In this document: positions 27,280-36,266 of the stretch, piece after piece
Position numbering within the stretch: the stretch's first letter is position 1
How the letters are laid out: each line of letters begins with the position of its first letter
NCBI RefSeq assembly: GCF_021389975.1
Contig: NZ_CP089981.1
Location: 2,443,501 to 2,507,500, forward strand
DNA: 64,000 nucleotides
Direction of reading: 5' to 3'
DNA from: Fulvivirga ulvae
GTDB lineage: Bacteria > Bacteroidota > Bacteroidia > Cytophagales > Cyclobacteriaceae
The notes under the pieces: generated by a model
Databases searched by the model: none
Seen by the model: the letters and a program-made list of their open reading frames with translations, nothing else
Told to the model about the DNA's origin: nothing
Made by a program: the position numbers and the translations under genes

Positions 27280-27708
27280 ATGAGAAATTCAAGATTATTA
27301 TTTACTGTAATGTTCATGTTAGGCGTTACAGTGGCATTTGCACAAGATATGGACAGAAAAGAGTGGGATCCGGAGAAAATGTCGGAACGGGAAATAGAGC
27401 GGGTTGGAGAGGCTATACCTGACCTTTCTGAAGATCAAAAGGCAAAGCTCAAAGAGGCCAGTGTGGAGCACTTCGAGCAAATGAAGGCTTTTCGCGAAGA
27501 GAATAAGGAGGAACGTGAAGCAAGAAAGGAAAAAATGCAGGGCTTTCATGAAGCAAAGCTGGCTACATACAAAGAAGTGCTTAGCCAGGAACAGTATGTA
27601 AAACTTTTAGAGCATATGGTGACTCACCCGAGGCACGATGGTCCCAGAGGGCATAGAGGAGGCCATCCGCATAAAGGCAGACACGGAGACAGGAATAAAG
27701 ATAAGTAG
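27280..27708 (+). CDS. Small secreted helical protein, Spy/CpxP-like
   Basis: 142 residues with a signal peptide ending VAFAQ (about residue 21). The mature protein is highly charged and helical, with two LxxxQ motifs in similar context (LSEDQKAKLKEA and LSQEQYVKLLEH) that resemble the LTxxQ repeats of Spy/CpxP periplasmic proteins. The C-terminus is rich in His, Gly, Arg and Lys (about residues 118-142), which could bind metal. The role as periplasmic chaperone or metal-responsive protein is inferred. It is a single gene ended by a hairpin. Confidence 0.75.
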   Translation: MRNSRLLFTVMFMLGVTVAFAQDMDRKEWDPEKMSEREIERVGEAIPDLSEDQKAKLKEASVEHFEQMKAFREENKEEREARKEKMQGFHEAKLATYKEVLSQEQYVKLLEHMVTHPRHDGPRGHRGGHPHKGRHGDRNKDK

Positions 27709-27740
27709 TCGTTTTAAGGTTTAGGTTTATTGGATCAAGT

Positions 27741-27760
27741 CCATCCGGGAATTCGGATGG
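27741..27760 (+). terminator. Terminator after the Spy-like gene
   Basis: CCATCCG/CGGATGG stem with a 6-nt loop, followed by CCTTTTC. It lies 32 bp past the stop and 25 bp before the stop of the convergent PrsW-like gene. Confidence 0.72.
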
Positions 27761-27785
27761 CCTTTTCATCACTCGTTAAATTATA

Positions 27786-29933
27786 TTAAGTATTTACCGG
27801 GGCTAACTTGCCAATTTTTATCCACCCATGAGAATCAAATAAATTTTTAGATACATTTTTATTTTGCAATAGTTGCAAGTCGGGAATTGTCCGGAAGTAA
27901 GAGTATAGGTCATCCTCATACTTTAAAGACTCGTTCTGATATCGCAATTTTATGAGTACATATGATGATTCCCGATCTGCCAGAGGCAATTCGGAATCCA
28001 GTTTAACCAGGAACCAATGTGGGTCAGGATCATTTTCCTCATAGAGGATTACCCTGTCAATGATTATGCCTGAAACAGGCTCGGCAAGCAGGTCAGTTAA
28101 TGCCGGGTTATAGGGATCGTTTTCAATGTAAATATGAATCCCTACATAATTGTGGGCCTTTATGGAGTTAAGCAAAAACCAACTTGTGAGCAGCTTGGAC
28201 TGGGGCAATGTGCCATATCCCCTTTTCTCTCTGCTACTAAAGTAAACATCCCTCCAGTATCCCTTCACCAGGTTAAAGGTGCTGAGGCTGGAGCCGAAAA
28301 ATACGATCAGTAATCCTGCCGAGGAGATACTCCCAACCAGAGCGTCATGAGCTTCTGTGGGGCCATAATTCCACCCCACCATGATATACTCTATGCCTAA
28401 AATAAACGTCAGGGCCAGGGTTAGGAATAAGCGCGAACCCTCAGCTTTGGATACCATTTTATAATCGAAGAAGGAGGAATTGTTGAGGCTGTTATTGATC
28501 ATGATGATCCATACCTGTACAATAAAGATAAAAAACAGGATAAACAGTAAAACAAGCTTCTGAAACAAAAAGAAATCGTACAGACCATGCACCACACTTG
28601 CTATCAGAAAGGAAATAGCGAAAGCCAATATTGGGTGATAAGCATTATTTTTGAACCGGCTTATGACCAAGCCGTATGCGGCAATCGATGTAGCCATCAT
28701 GTGACCTACCACTGACATGTATGCCCTACCGTGGATGATGCCACCGGCTACATCCTGAAAATAGAGCAGGTTCTCTACAAAAGCAAAACCAAGTGCAGAT
28801 GCGGAGGCATAGATAATATAGTCAATAGGCTCTTTAAGCACTTTTGTAAATAGTGCAAGCAGAATAAACGGGAATATTTTTACCAGTTCTTCAGGTACAC
28901 CTATCGCAAAAATGGCATAGAAGAGGTCTCCGAAAAAACTGCCGTCCATTTCCCAGTTCAGGAAAATATTCTTCATGTCAATTATTAGCAGAACCCCCAA
29001 CACCGAAAGCATGCCTGAGAATAACATCAATATGAAGTATACAATTTTGTCAGGATTAAAGATGTCCAGCCGGATCAGGTAGATCAGCCATACAGCGGCA
29101 ATGACCAGGGCAGCCATCAGGCCCATCAGCTTAATGGGCTCAAATATGGTACCTAATGACCAAATAAAATATTGAACCGGTTGTAAATCGTACAAATAGG
29201 TCTGTCGTCTCAGGGAATAAGAAAAGTATTGCGAGGCACTGCCATAGTTGAGCAGGTCATAAAGCTTCGTGTAATTTTTACTTTTGGTATACTTAATAAT
29301 TAGAAGGCCAACAGTTTTGCCAAAGTAACTGCTTGAAGTTTCGAGCTCTTTCCAAAAGTATTCGTCTGATTGCTCTGGAGTTTCGGATTCGTATATTTTG
29401 CCCAGGTAGTAATTTAAATAAGGTATTGATGTTTGGGATATTTTATTCAGCCAATTTTGAGATTCAGCATAGTCGTTTTCCAGAAAGTGAATTATCCCCA
29501 ACCCAAACGCCCCCAGCGTAGTGTCTCCATTGCTATACTGATGGGTGTACCACTCTTGCAGTTTCTCGACCTCTTTATAATGGTGGCCATCGCTTAGCTC
29601 CCAGTAATCTGGCAAGGCCATATATGTGGTAATAAATTCATGTTGGTAAGCTAGGTTATTGACATAATCATTTAACCCTTCAAACTTCAGGTCATGTTTT
29701 ACTGCATCACGCACACTATCCTGAGGGTTATAGACGCTCACTACTTCTATAGGTTTGGGAGTTGGCAGTTGCTCTACAAGAAGATAACAAATGGTTAAAA
29801 AAGTAATGCTCGAAATGGCCGCAATGGACATCGGGGATTTAAGCAAAGCTTTTGGGTCAGATGTAGTTGAAAATTTCCAGTAAATATAAGCTCCTGCTAA
29901 AAGGAGGAACAAAAGAATAAAAAACATCAGCAA
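27786..29933 (-). CDS. Large PrsW-family intramembrane protease
   Basis: 715 residues, about three times the length of the well-known PrsW proteins (roughly 220). N-terminal membrane helices (1-20, 37-53) flank a soluble region of about 200 residues with helical repeats (YNYYLGKIYES-type). The protease core lies at about 270-480 in a multi-helix segment, with Glu348-Glu349 and Lys352 in PEELVK, Glu387-Asn388 in FAFVENLLYF, His411 in VVGHMMA and His in VVHGLYDFF: the pattern of the PrsW/CPBP-type glutamic proteases. A C-terminal soluble domain of about 180 residues follows. It would cleave membrane proteins, perhaps anti-sigma factors; no such gene is adjacent. Confidence 0.82.
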   Translation of the reverse strand: MLMFFILLFLLLAGAYIYWKFSTTSDPKALLKSPMSIAAISSITFLTICYLLVEQLPTPKPIEVVSVYNPQDSVRDAVKHDLKFEGLNDYVNNLAYQHEFITTYMALPDYWELSDGHHYKEVEKLQEWYTHQYSNGDTTLGAFGLGIIHFLENDYAESQNWLNKISQTSIPYLNYYLGKIYESETPEQSDEYFWKELETSSSYFGKTVGLLIIKYTKSKNYTKLYDLLNYGSASQYFSYSLRRQTYLYDLQPVQYFIWSLGTIFEPIKLMGLMAALVIAAVWLIYLIRLDIFNPDKIVYFILMLFSGMLSVLGVLLIIDMKNIFLNWEMDGSFFGDLFYAIFAIGVPEELVKIFPFILLALFTKVLKEPIDYIIYASASALGFAFVENLLYFQDVAGGIIHGRAYMSVVGHMMATSIAAYGLVISRFKNNAYHPILAFAISFLIASVVHGLYDFFLFQKLVLLFILFFIFIVQVWIIMINNSLNNSSFFDYKMVSKAEGSRLFLTLALTFILGIEYIMVGWNYGPTEAHDALVGSISSAGLLIVFFGSSLSTFNLVKGYWRDVYFSSREKRGYGTLPQSKLLTSWFLLNSIKAHNYVGIHIYIENDPYNPALTDLLAEPVSGIIIDRVILYEENDPDPHWFLVKLDSELPLADRESSYVLIKLRYQNESLKYEDDLYSYFRTIPDLQLLQNKNVSKNLFDSHGWIKIGKLAPVNT

Positions 29934-30027
29934 TATTGAATAGATACAAATTGCTAATATAATTGTTTTATTCTAGCTGCTGCTTATCTGAGTGATTTTT
30001 TATTCAAATCTTTTTTAAGACTGGGCT

Positions 30028-30900
30028 TTATTCCCCAAACCTTTTCAAATCCTTATTAGTAAATGTCCATTCGGGTGTCTCCAGCACTTCTCCAAAATCG
30101 GCGGAGTACCATGGGCTGATGTCTTCATTTCTGTTTTTAAGGATCTGTATTTGCTGGGCCGGCATGTAGCTTTGTGCCAGTAAAAATATTTTTCCCCCTG
30201 TTTCAGGCCTGGTGGCCACATCAACTACAATGACGGCATGGCCGGGCGAGCCGCCCTGTACAAATACATCACCTATCTGCAAATGGTCCGTTTTAACAGG
30301 TTTCAGTTCTTTTGCAAGAGATAAAGTACCTGCGTAGCTGAAGATGATCTCCATATACTTCCAAAAATCCTTATAGGTATTTGATGGCGAACCTGCCTGG
30401 TACCACGACACATCATTTCCCTTTACTGCTATTCTCTTGCCCTTCATCCATTCGGAATAATCCACTCTGAAACCGTTGGTAAAATTGAAATGTATTTTGT
30501 CATACTCCTTCTGGTTCCATAAGTGTTCTGCCCTTAGCCGTATAACGGCATCCGCACACTGGTGGAGGTCACGTTCCCCTATTTCAAGGTCGACCACGGC
30601 GGTATAAACATTGAAATTAGGTTTGGGAAGCCCGTTGTAGAACCTTACCATAGTGCCGTCCGGTTTTAAAGGCAGTTGCCTGAGGTACTGTCCAAACGAT
30701 TTTTCAGCAACCGGAACTCGCTCAAAACCGTCCGGTGTGTTTATTCTTGCTTCGAGAGTATTGCCTTCGGTATTAATTATTGGTTTTTCGGTATGGTCGT
30801 CTCCTATGCTTCCGGCAGTTGCCTGACTGTTGCCACCTGTTTGTCCACAGGCCTGAAACATGAGAGAGCAGGTTATTAATAATACAAATCGGGTTTTCAT
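30028..30900 (-). CDS. DUF4846 lipoprotein
   Basis: 290 residues with a lipoprotein signal (LMFQACGQ, Cys18). The conserved blocks VYTAVVDLEIGERDLHQCAD, IHFNFTNGFRVDYSEW and GDVFVQGGSPGHAVIVVDVA match DUF4846, whose GHAVIV segment with conserved His recalls cysteine-peptidase-like NlpC folds. Its function is unknown; an envelope hydrolase is possible. Its start is 6 bp from the stop of the ABM-type gene upstream on the same strand, and an RDD gene precedes both, so the three form one operon. Confidence 0.87.
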   Translation of the reverse strand: MKTRFVLLITCSLMFQACGQTGGNSQATAGSIGDDHTEKPIINTEGNTLEARINTPDGFERVPVAEKSFGQYLRQLPLKPDGTMVRFYNGLPKPNFNVYTAVVDLEIGERDLHQCADAVIRLRAEHLWNQKEYDKIHFNFTNGFRVDYSEWMKGKRIAVKGNDVSWYQAGSPSNTYKDFWKYMEIIFSYAGTLSLAKELKPVKTDHLQIGDVFVQGGSPGHAVIVVDVATRPETGGKIFLLAQSYMPAQQIQILKNRNEDISPWYSADFGEVLETPEWTFTNKDLKRFGE

Positions 30901-30906
30901 GTGCTG

Positions 30907-31209
30907 CTATTCAATCAATTGATAAGTTCCTGTTTTTTCCTCCTGCAAATAAAGGTGCTCCAGCTTTTTACTTAACTCTGCATATTCTTTTTTATTGCTT
31001 TCGAGAAAGTTCTCATAAGCCTGTTGTGAAGTCCAGGTATCCAACAACATATACGTATCTGGCACCTCTGTCAGTTTGTATAAGAATGAACCTTGATATG
31101 CCCGTGAAATGCGAAAAAATGTTGCCCAGGATCCTTTCGGCCCATATTCATGTTCGAAATCTGCATTATGAGCAGGTGAAGTCCTATAATTCCATGCTAC
31201 GATATGCAT
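30907..31209 (-). CDS. Antibiotic-biosynthesis-monooxygenase-like (ABM) domain protein
   Basis: 100 residues, the length of a single ferredoxin-like dimeric alpha/beta barrel. The order HIVAWNYRTSP (strand), FEHEYGPKGSWATFF (helix), GSFLYKLTEVPDTYMLLDTW and SQQAYENFLESNKKEY fits the ABM/YgiN fold. Small dimeric proteins of this type include heme- and quinone-modifying oxygenases, but no catalytic residue can be assigned. It starts at the stop of the RDD gene (1-bp overlap) and is 6 bp before the DUF4846 gene. Confidence 0.75.
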   Translation of the reverse strand: MHIVAWNYRTSPAHNADFEHEYGPKGSWATFFRISRAYQGSFLYKLTEVPDTYMLLDTWTSQQAYENFLESNKKEYAELSKKLEHLYLQEEKTGTYQLIE

Positions 31210-31637
31210 TATTCAGCTACAGGTTGCACGGTTACCGACTCCTTCGTATGTACCACTACAGACTGTGCGAGATAATCATGAATGGCTCTTTTTTTATCAT
31301 TTTCTGTGACAGTGAGCAGTGACAGCCAGCCTAAAAGCGATTTGAATATGAAGCGTAGCAGCGCCATATGAAACAATAGCTTTTTTTCCGGCTTATCTTC
31401 TCTCCTTACCCTCACCCCCAAGAGGTAATGCCCAAGCGTTCCGCCAAATGCACTCGTAAATAACGGATCATATAAATAAAAAATAAATACGAACGCGATC
31501 ATTCGGGAATTATCAGAAATATGGTCAAAGCTCGAAAACAAATATGTGGTGAAAATCATTAAGACCATTAGCACTACAACATCTGCCATAAGCGCTTTAA
31601 CACGCGTGGGTAGCGTTGGGTAGGTTTTCTGAGACAT
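31209..31637 (-). CDS. RDD family membrane protein
   Basis: 142 residues. LPTRVKALMADVVVLMVLMI carries the Arg and Asp of the RDD motif in helix one. A second helix (MIAFVFIFYLYDPLFTS) is followed by GTLGHYLLGVRVRRED, the typical conserved loop, and then a third helix. It is the first gene of an operon with the ABM-like and DUF4846 genes. The function is unknown. It is the second RDD gene in the window but is not closely similar to the one at 16885. Confidence 0.86.
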   Translation of the reverse strand: MSQKTYPTLPTRVKALMADVVVLMVLMIFTTYLFSSFDHISDNSRMIAFVFIFYLYDPLFTSAFGGTLGHYLLGVRVRREDKPEKKLLFHMALLRFIFKSLLGWLSLLTVTENDKKRAIHDYLAQSVVVHTKESVTVQPVAE

Positions 31638-31711
31638 GGTAATTTATTTTAAGCCTACTATTTACAATTTTTCTCGATAAATTCATATATGAATTGTATT
31701 TAGAAATTATT

Positions 31712-31719
31712 TATTTTTG
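31712..31719 (+). promoter_or_regulatory. Candidate -7 box before the outer-membrane barrel gene
   Basis: TATTTTTG matches TAnnTTTG; a TTG at 31694-31696 lies 15 nt upstream, shorter than the usual 19. The gap to the ATG at 31783 is 63 bp. Confidence 0.4.
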
Positions 31720-31782
31720 TAAAATGCCTTCTTGGAACTTAATGGCAGCGGCGGCAGTTTAGGCACTTTATAAAGTCAGTTT

Positions 31783-32781
31783 ATGAAGAAAATCTTTAGT
31801 ACTGTATTTATTCTACAACTGTTTTGCTTTGCAGTGGTCAATGCACAGGTAGAAAAAGAAGAAGCACCTGAGCTTGACAAAGTAATCGCCATCCCCTACA
31901 GGCCCAAAATTGCAGAGTTTAGCTACAATACACTAGGCGAATACAATACCTATTGCACTTCTGATGAATTCGGAAACTCAAGCTCTGAAGTAGAGCGGGA
32001 TAGCCAGCTTAAATTGCGCCTGGGTATACCTCTTGTAATGAAGGACTCCAAACTGTTTGGTATCCAACTCAAATATGACCGGCATAATTTTGTACTGGAC
32101 TTTGAAGACTCACCGGAGCACTATGAACTTTATGACCATATAGAAAGGAGAAGCTTTACCAGTTTGGGTGCGAGATTCTTATTTCAGAAGTCGCTGGATG
32201 ATACCCGGGAACTTACGGTAATAGCCGGAGGAGAGATAAAAAGTGACGAAATTGTCCTGAATAAAAATACCGGGAAGTATTACACGCACATTGCCTACAG
32301 CAAGCAACTAAATAAGCGCACAAAGATTGGTGCCGGCCTCATGATGTCATACACTCTTGGCAGGGCACAGGTGTACCCATTGGTAAGCTATGAGCGCAGG
32401 CTCAGCAGCAAATGGACGCTTGACCTGAATCTTCCAAAGCAGGCGGCACTACGCTACAGGGCCAATGAGAAGTTTTATATTACTGCATCTACAGAAGTAA
32501 AAGGCTGGCGCTATGCGGTCAACAATGCTGTATTGTCAGAGGAGAACCACGGCCTCACATTGCGTAAATCCGATATCAATTTTGGTCTGAGCTTCGAGCA
32601 TGAAGTGCACGACTGGCTATGGCTTGGCCTTGATATGGGGCTATCCAAAAACCTGCGCTACTTCCTGGCCGAACCTGGCGACGGGCGTAAAGATGCAGTC
32701 ATTGATCTCACCGCCGATGACACGCCATATGTAAAGTTTGGCCTTTTTATAGTTCCTCCTAAAAAGATGTACCTGAAATAA
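31783..32781 (+). CDS. Outer-membrane beta-barrel protein, resembling DUF6268
   Basis: 332 residues with a signal peptide ending VVNAQ (about residue 22). The remainder has many amphipathic strands with alternating aromatic residues (LKLRLGIPLVM, FGIQLKYDRHNFVLDF, KIGAGLMMSYTLGRAQVYPL, INFGLSFEHEVHDWLWLGLDM) and ends near YVKFGLFIVPP. This pattern fits a beta-barrel in the outer membrane, close to the DUF6268 type. No function can be assigned. It is a single gene. Confidence 0.72.
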   Translation: MKKIFSTVFILQLFCFAVVNAQVEKEEAPELDKVIAIPYRPKIAEFSYNTLGEYNTYCTSDEFGNSSSEVERDSQLKLRLGIPLVMKDSKLFGIQLKYDRHNFVLDFEDSPEHYELYDHIERRSFTSLGARFLFQKSLDDTRELTVIAGGEIKSDEIVLNKNTGKYYTHIAYSKQLNKRTKIGAGLMMSYTLGRAQVYPLVSYERRLSSKWTLDLNLPKQAALRYRANEKFYITASTEVKGWRYAVNNAVLSEENHGLTLRKSDINFGLSFEHEVHDWLWLGLDMGLSKNLRYFLAEPGDGRKDAVIDLTADDTPYVKFGLFIVPPKKMYLK

Positions 32782-32917
32782 GCGTGCAAGGCTTTTAGGC
32801 TTTTTCATCAGGCCATTGAGCAAAAATTCATCTGCCCTTAATATGGAAGTAACTGATATATGTTAAATTTCATGCAAATTGCCGGCAAAAAATCACCCGG
32901 TTTATAAATTGCATTAC

Positions 32918-34483
32918 ATGAAGCATTATCAATCAGTTATTTTACTTATCGCACTCATTACAGCCTGCGGACCATCGAAAACTAAGGAAGAGCAACTTCC
33001 AAAACTGCCGAAAGATGGTATTGCACAATATTACGACAACAGTTTAAAGCCCTTTTATCACGGAGTAGCTTCCGGCGATCCGCTTACGGATAAAGTTATT
33101 ATCTGGACAAGGGTAACACCGGAAGATTCATTAAAAACGATAGAAGTGGACTGGGAAATTTCAACAGACGAGCAGTTTAAGAATATAGTTAACTCGGGTA
33201 AAGTTTCTACAAGCCCGGATGATGATTATACCGTGAAAATTGATGCAGACAAGCTCCTGCCTGATACTAAATATTTTTACAGGTTTAAAGCCCTTGACGC
33301 TGTTTCACCAATAGGCCGTACCAATACGGCCCCGGAGTCCATGGTCGACAGCCTTAAATTTGCAGTAGTAAGCTGTAGTAATTACGAGTGGGGATATTTC
33401 AATGCCTATAAAAAGCTTGCAGAGCGCAATGATATAGATGCCGTGCTCCATCTTGGTGACTACATTTATGAATATGGAGCCGGGGGCTATGGGGATACTA
33501 CACTTCAGAGGAGCCATCTTCCTGAATATGAGATCATATCTTTAGAAGATTACAGGTTGCGTTATTCTCAGTACAGGCTGGATCCTGATTTGAGGGCTGC
33601 ACATCAAAACCATCCGTTCATTACCATATGGGATGATCATGAGATCGCTAACAACTCTTATACGGACGGAGCCCAGAACCACCAGCCTGACGAAGGCCCA
33701 TATGCTGAAAGAAGGGAAGCAGCTAGAAAAGCATACTACGAGTGGCTTCCCGTAAGGCCATCCAATCATTTGTATAGAAACTTTAAATACGGAGAACTGG
33801 CTGAGCTTATTATGCTCGATGAGCGATTGGAGGCACGGACAGCTCCTGTAGATAGCGTAATGGATCCTACCTTTGAAGATGAGAATCGAGCAATGCTTGG
33901 CAATACACAAATGCAGTGGTTCGAAGACCGGTTAAAAACAACTAATGCACAATGGAAGGTTGTTGGCAACCAGGTAATTTACTCATACCTCAACTGGGGG
34001 CGCCCGACCTTTAATATCAACCTCGATTCATGGGATGGTTATCCTGTAGAGCAAAAGAAAATTGCTGAATTTATAAAAAGCAATGAAATTGAGAATGTTG
34101 TGTTCGTAACCGGCGATACCCATTCTGCATTCGCTTTTGAAGTTACCGTCAATCCGTTTAGTGATTATGACCCCATTTCCGGTCAGGGTGCATTTGCCGT
34201 TGAGTTTGGTACTACCAGCATCAATTCCAGCAATTCTGATGAGCGCTTCCCGGTTGATTCCGTGAAACTCCACGAGCAGAAAATAACCAATACACCGGTA
34301 AACCCACATTTGAAGTACTCAAACCTTCGCGATCATGGCTACCTGGTGCTATCGTTATATCCTGACGAAGCTAAAGCAAATTTTTACTTTGTGGAGACTG
34401 TTAAAAAGCCAAGTAACAAGGAAGAGCTGGGTAAGTCTGTAACCGTTAAAAGCGGCACGCATCATTTGCTTTTTGAGGAGTAA
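32918..34483 (+). CDS. PhoD-like alkaline phosphatase lipoprotein
   Basis: 521 residues from the ATG at 32918, which begins a lipoprotein signal (IALITACG, Cys17); an in-frame TTG at 32879 is rejected. An N-terminal Ig-like PhoD domain precedes the metallophosphatase core (about residues 145-500), with HLGDYIYEYG as first metal motif, WDDHEIANNSYTDGA as second, and FVTGDTHSAF near the end. PhoD enzymes are Fe/Ca phosphodiesterases or phosphomonoesterases that release phosphate outside the cytoplasm. It is a single gene with a strong convergent terminator. No Pho-box was identified. Confidence 0.92.
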   Translation: MKHYQSVILLIALITACGPSKTKEEQLPKLPKDGIAQYYDNSLKPFYHGVASGDPLTDKVIIWTRVTPEDSLKTIEVDWEISTDEQFKNIVNSGKVSTSPDDDYTVKIDADKLLPDTKYFYRFKALDAVSPIGRTNTAPESMVDSLKFAVVSCSNYEWGYFNAYKKLAERNDIDAVLHLGDYIYEYGAGGYGDTTLQRSHLPEYEIISLEDYRLRYSQYRLDPDLRAAHQNHPFITIWDDHEIANNSYTDGAQNHQPDEGPYAERREAARKAYYEWLPVRPSNHLYRNFKYGELAELIMLDERLEARTAPVDSVMDPTFEDENRAMLGNTQMQWFEDRLKTTNAQWKVVGNQVIYSYLNWGRPTFNINLDSWDGYPVEQKKIAEFIKSNEIENVVFVTGDTHSAFAFEVTVNPFSDYDPISGQGAFAVEFGTTSINSSNSDERFPVDSVKLHEQKITNTPVNPHLKYSNLRDHGYLVLSLYPDEAKANFYFVETVKKPSNKEELGKSVTVKSGTHHLLFEE

Positions 34484-34500
34484 ATCTAAATTTAGCTTAA

Positions 34501-34530
34501 GACCTCCAAGGATCAAAAACCTTGGAGGTC
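34501..34530. terminator. Bidirectional terminator after phoD-like gene
   Basis: GACCTCCAAGG/CCTTGGAGGTC, perfect 11-bp stem with an 8-nt loop. It lies between the convergent PhoD and receiver-reductase genes (17 bp and 10 bp from their stops). Confidence 0.85.
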
Positions 34531-34540
34531 TATTCCATTA

Positions 34541-36202
34541 CTAGATTTCAGCCAGATACTCGTGAACAAACTTAATGGCCATGGCACCTTCACCCACGGC
34601 ACTTGCTACGCGGTTCATGGCTCCTGAGCGAACATCACCCGCTGCAAATATGCCCGGGCTGCAGGTCTCCAAAAGGAAAGGTTCACGCTCCATTTTCCAT
34701 GATTTCTTAAAAGTATCATGCTTTTGCAGGGAGTTACCCGTTTCGATGAACCCCTTTTCGTCCTTGATGATGTTCAGGCCGATCCAGTCTGTATAAGGTT
34801 TCGCACCTATAAAGATCAGCAATGCACCTGCATTCACCCGCTTTTCTTCTTTTGTTTTATGATTGATGAGTGAAACGGCCTCAAGACGGTCAGACCCATG
34901 AGCCTTCAAAACTTCAGTATGCCCTAGAATATGAATGTTTTCGGTGGCTTTGATCTGGTCTATCAGATACTGGGACATAGAACTGCTCAAGTCCGGTTTT
35001 CTGATCAGGATATACACATTCATGGCAAAGTTAGACAGATACATGGCTGCCTGACCTGCAGAGTTCCCTCCGCCAACGATATACACATCTTTGTCTTTGC
35101 AGGCATGGGCTTCTGTAGTAGCGGCGCCATAATAGATGCCGGCTCCGGTGAAATCGTTTATACCTTCGGCTTCCAGCTGCCTGTAATCCACTCCGGTGGT
35201 AATGATGATGCTCTTGGTGTTTATTTCATTGCCATTGGCAAGCTTTACGATCTTATAGTTGTCTTTTAAGGTAATCTCCACCACTTCCTGCGGAGATAGA
35301 AATTCAATACCAAACCTTGTAGCCTGGGTTATGGCACGCCTTGAGAGTTCTGCGCCACTGAGTCCTTTGGGGAAGCCCAGATAGTTTTCAATACGAGAGC
35401 TGGTTCCTGCCTGTCCTCCCGGAGCCCTTTTTTCTATCAGCAAGGTATTTAAACCTTCAGAGCCACCATACACTGCCGCTGCCAGCCCGGAAGGGCCAGC
35501 ACCTATAATGGTGACATCGTACATTTTCTGTTGTGCAATTCCCTGCATACCCATTTTCTGGCCAACATCCGGCAGGTCAGGGTTGAGCAGCAGGCTTCCG
35601 TCTTCAAAAAAGATAGCAGGCAGGTCTTTGGTATCAATTTTATTGATCTCCATTAGCTTTTGGCCCTTCTCACTCGCTTCCATATCCATCCATTGGTATG
35701 GGATGAGGTTGCCAGATAGAAAGTCTTTGATCATGTGCGATCGGGGCGACCATTGATAGCCCAGGATTTTTATGCCCTGAAATTCCGGTCTGTAAGAAGC
35801 CTGCCAGGCATCCAGATGGTCGCTCACCACCGGGTAAAGCTTCTCCTCCGGCGGGTCCCATGGTTTCATCAGGTAATAATCCAGTTGTACCTCATTGATT
35901 GCCCGGATAGCTGCTTCCGTATCAGAGTAAGCCGTTAGCAGAATTCTTTTGGCGTCAGGGAAAAATTCTTTGGCCTGTTCCAGAAATTCCACCCCAAGCA
36001 TTTCAGGCATTCGTTGATCTGTAAGGAACAAGGCAATGGTTTCACCCTTATTTTTGATGTCCTTTAGTGCTTTTAGCGCCTCCTCTGCTGATTCTGTCGC
36101 CATTATCCTGTATTCTCTTTTATACTCTTCCCTTAAATCGCGCACAACTGCCCTCAGCACGGAGGTATCATCATCAAGAACAAATATTATTGGTTTTTTC
36201 AT
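34541..36202 (-). CDS. Receiver-domain/thioredoxin-reductase-like fusion lacking the CxxC dithiol
   Basis: 553 residues in three parts. Residues 4-125 are a receiver domain with Asp10-Asp12, phospho-acceptor Asp62 in FLTDQRMPE, and Lys113 in LMKPWDPP. Residues 140-215 resemble a glutaredoxin-like linker domain without cysteines (WSPRSHMIKDFL). Residues 228-553 are a thioredoxin-reductase-type flavoprotein with GAGPSG at 234-239 (FAD), GGGNSAG at 377-383 (NADPH) and AAGDVRSG near the end. Where TrxR has CATC, this protein has GAAT (359-362), so it cannot carry out the dithiol reaction in the usual way. It follows the cNMP-type histidine kinase gene on the same strand, which is probably its phosphodonor. 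Confidence 0.9.
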   Translation of the reverse strand: MKKPIIFVLDDDTSVLRAVVRDLREEYKREYRIMATESAEEALKALKDIKNKGETIALFLTDQRMPEMLGVEFLEQAKEFFPDAKRILLTAYSDTEAAIRAINEVQLDYYLMKPWDPPEEKLYPVVSDHLDAWQASYRPEFQGIKILGYQWSPRSHMIKDFLSGNLIPYQWMDMEASEKGQKLMEINKIDTKDLPAIFFEDGSLLLNPDLPDVGQKMGMQGIAQQKMYDVTIIGAGPSGLAAAVYGGSEGLNTLLIEKRAPGGQAGTSSRIENYLGFPKGLSGAELSRRAITQATRFGIEFLSPQEVVEITLKDNYKIVKLANGNEINTKSIIITTGVDYRQLEAEGINDFTGAGIYYGAATTEAHACKDKDVYIVGGGNSAGQAAMYLSNFAMNVYILIRKPDLSSSMSQYLIDQIKATENIHILGHTEVLKAHGSDRLEAVSLINHKTKEEKRVNAGALLIFIGAKPYTDWIGLNIIKDEKGFIETGNSLQKHDTFKKSWKMEREPFLLETCSPGIFAAGDVRSGAMNRVASAVGEGAMAIKFVHEYLAEI

Positions 36203-36266
36203 GGTAACTGTAAAAACTGTAACTATAAATTGTGAACAGTGAACTAAGAACAGTGAATCGTAACCG

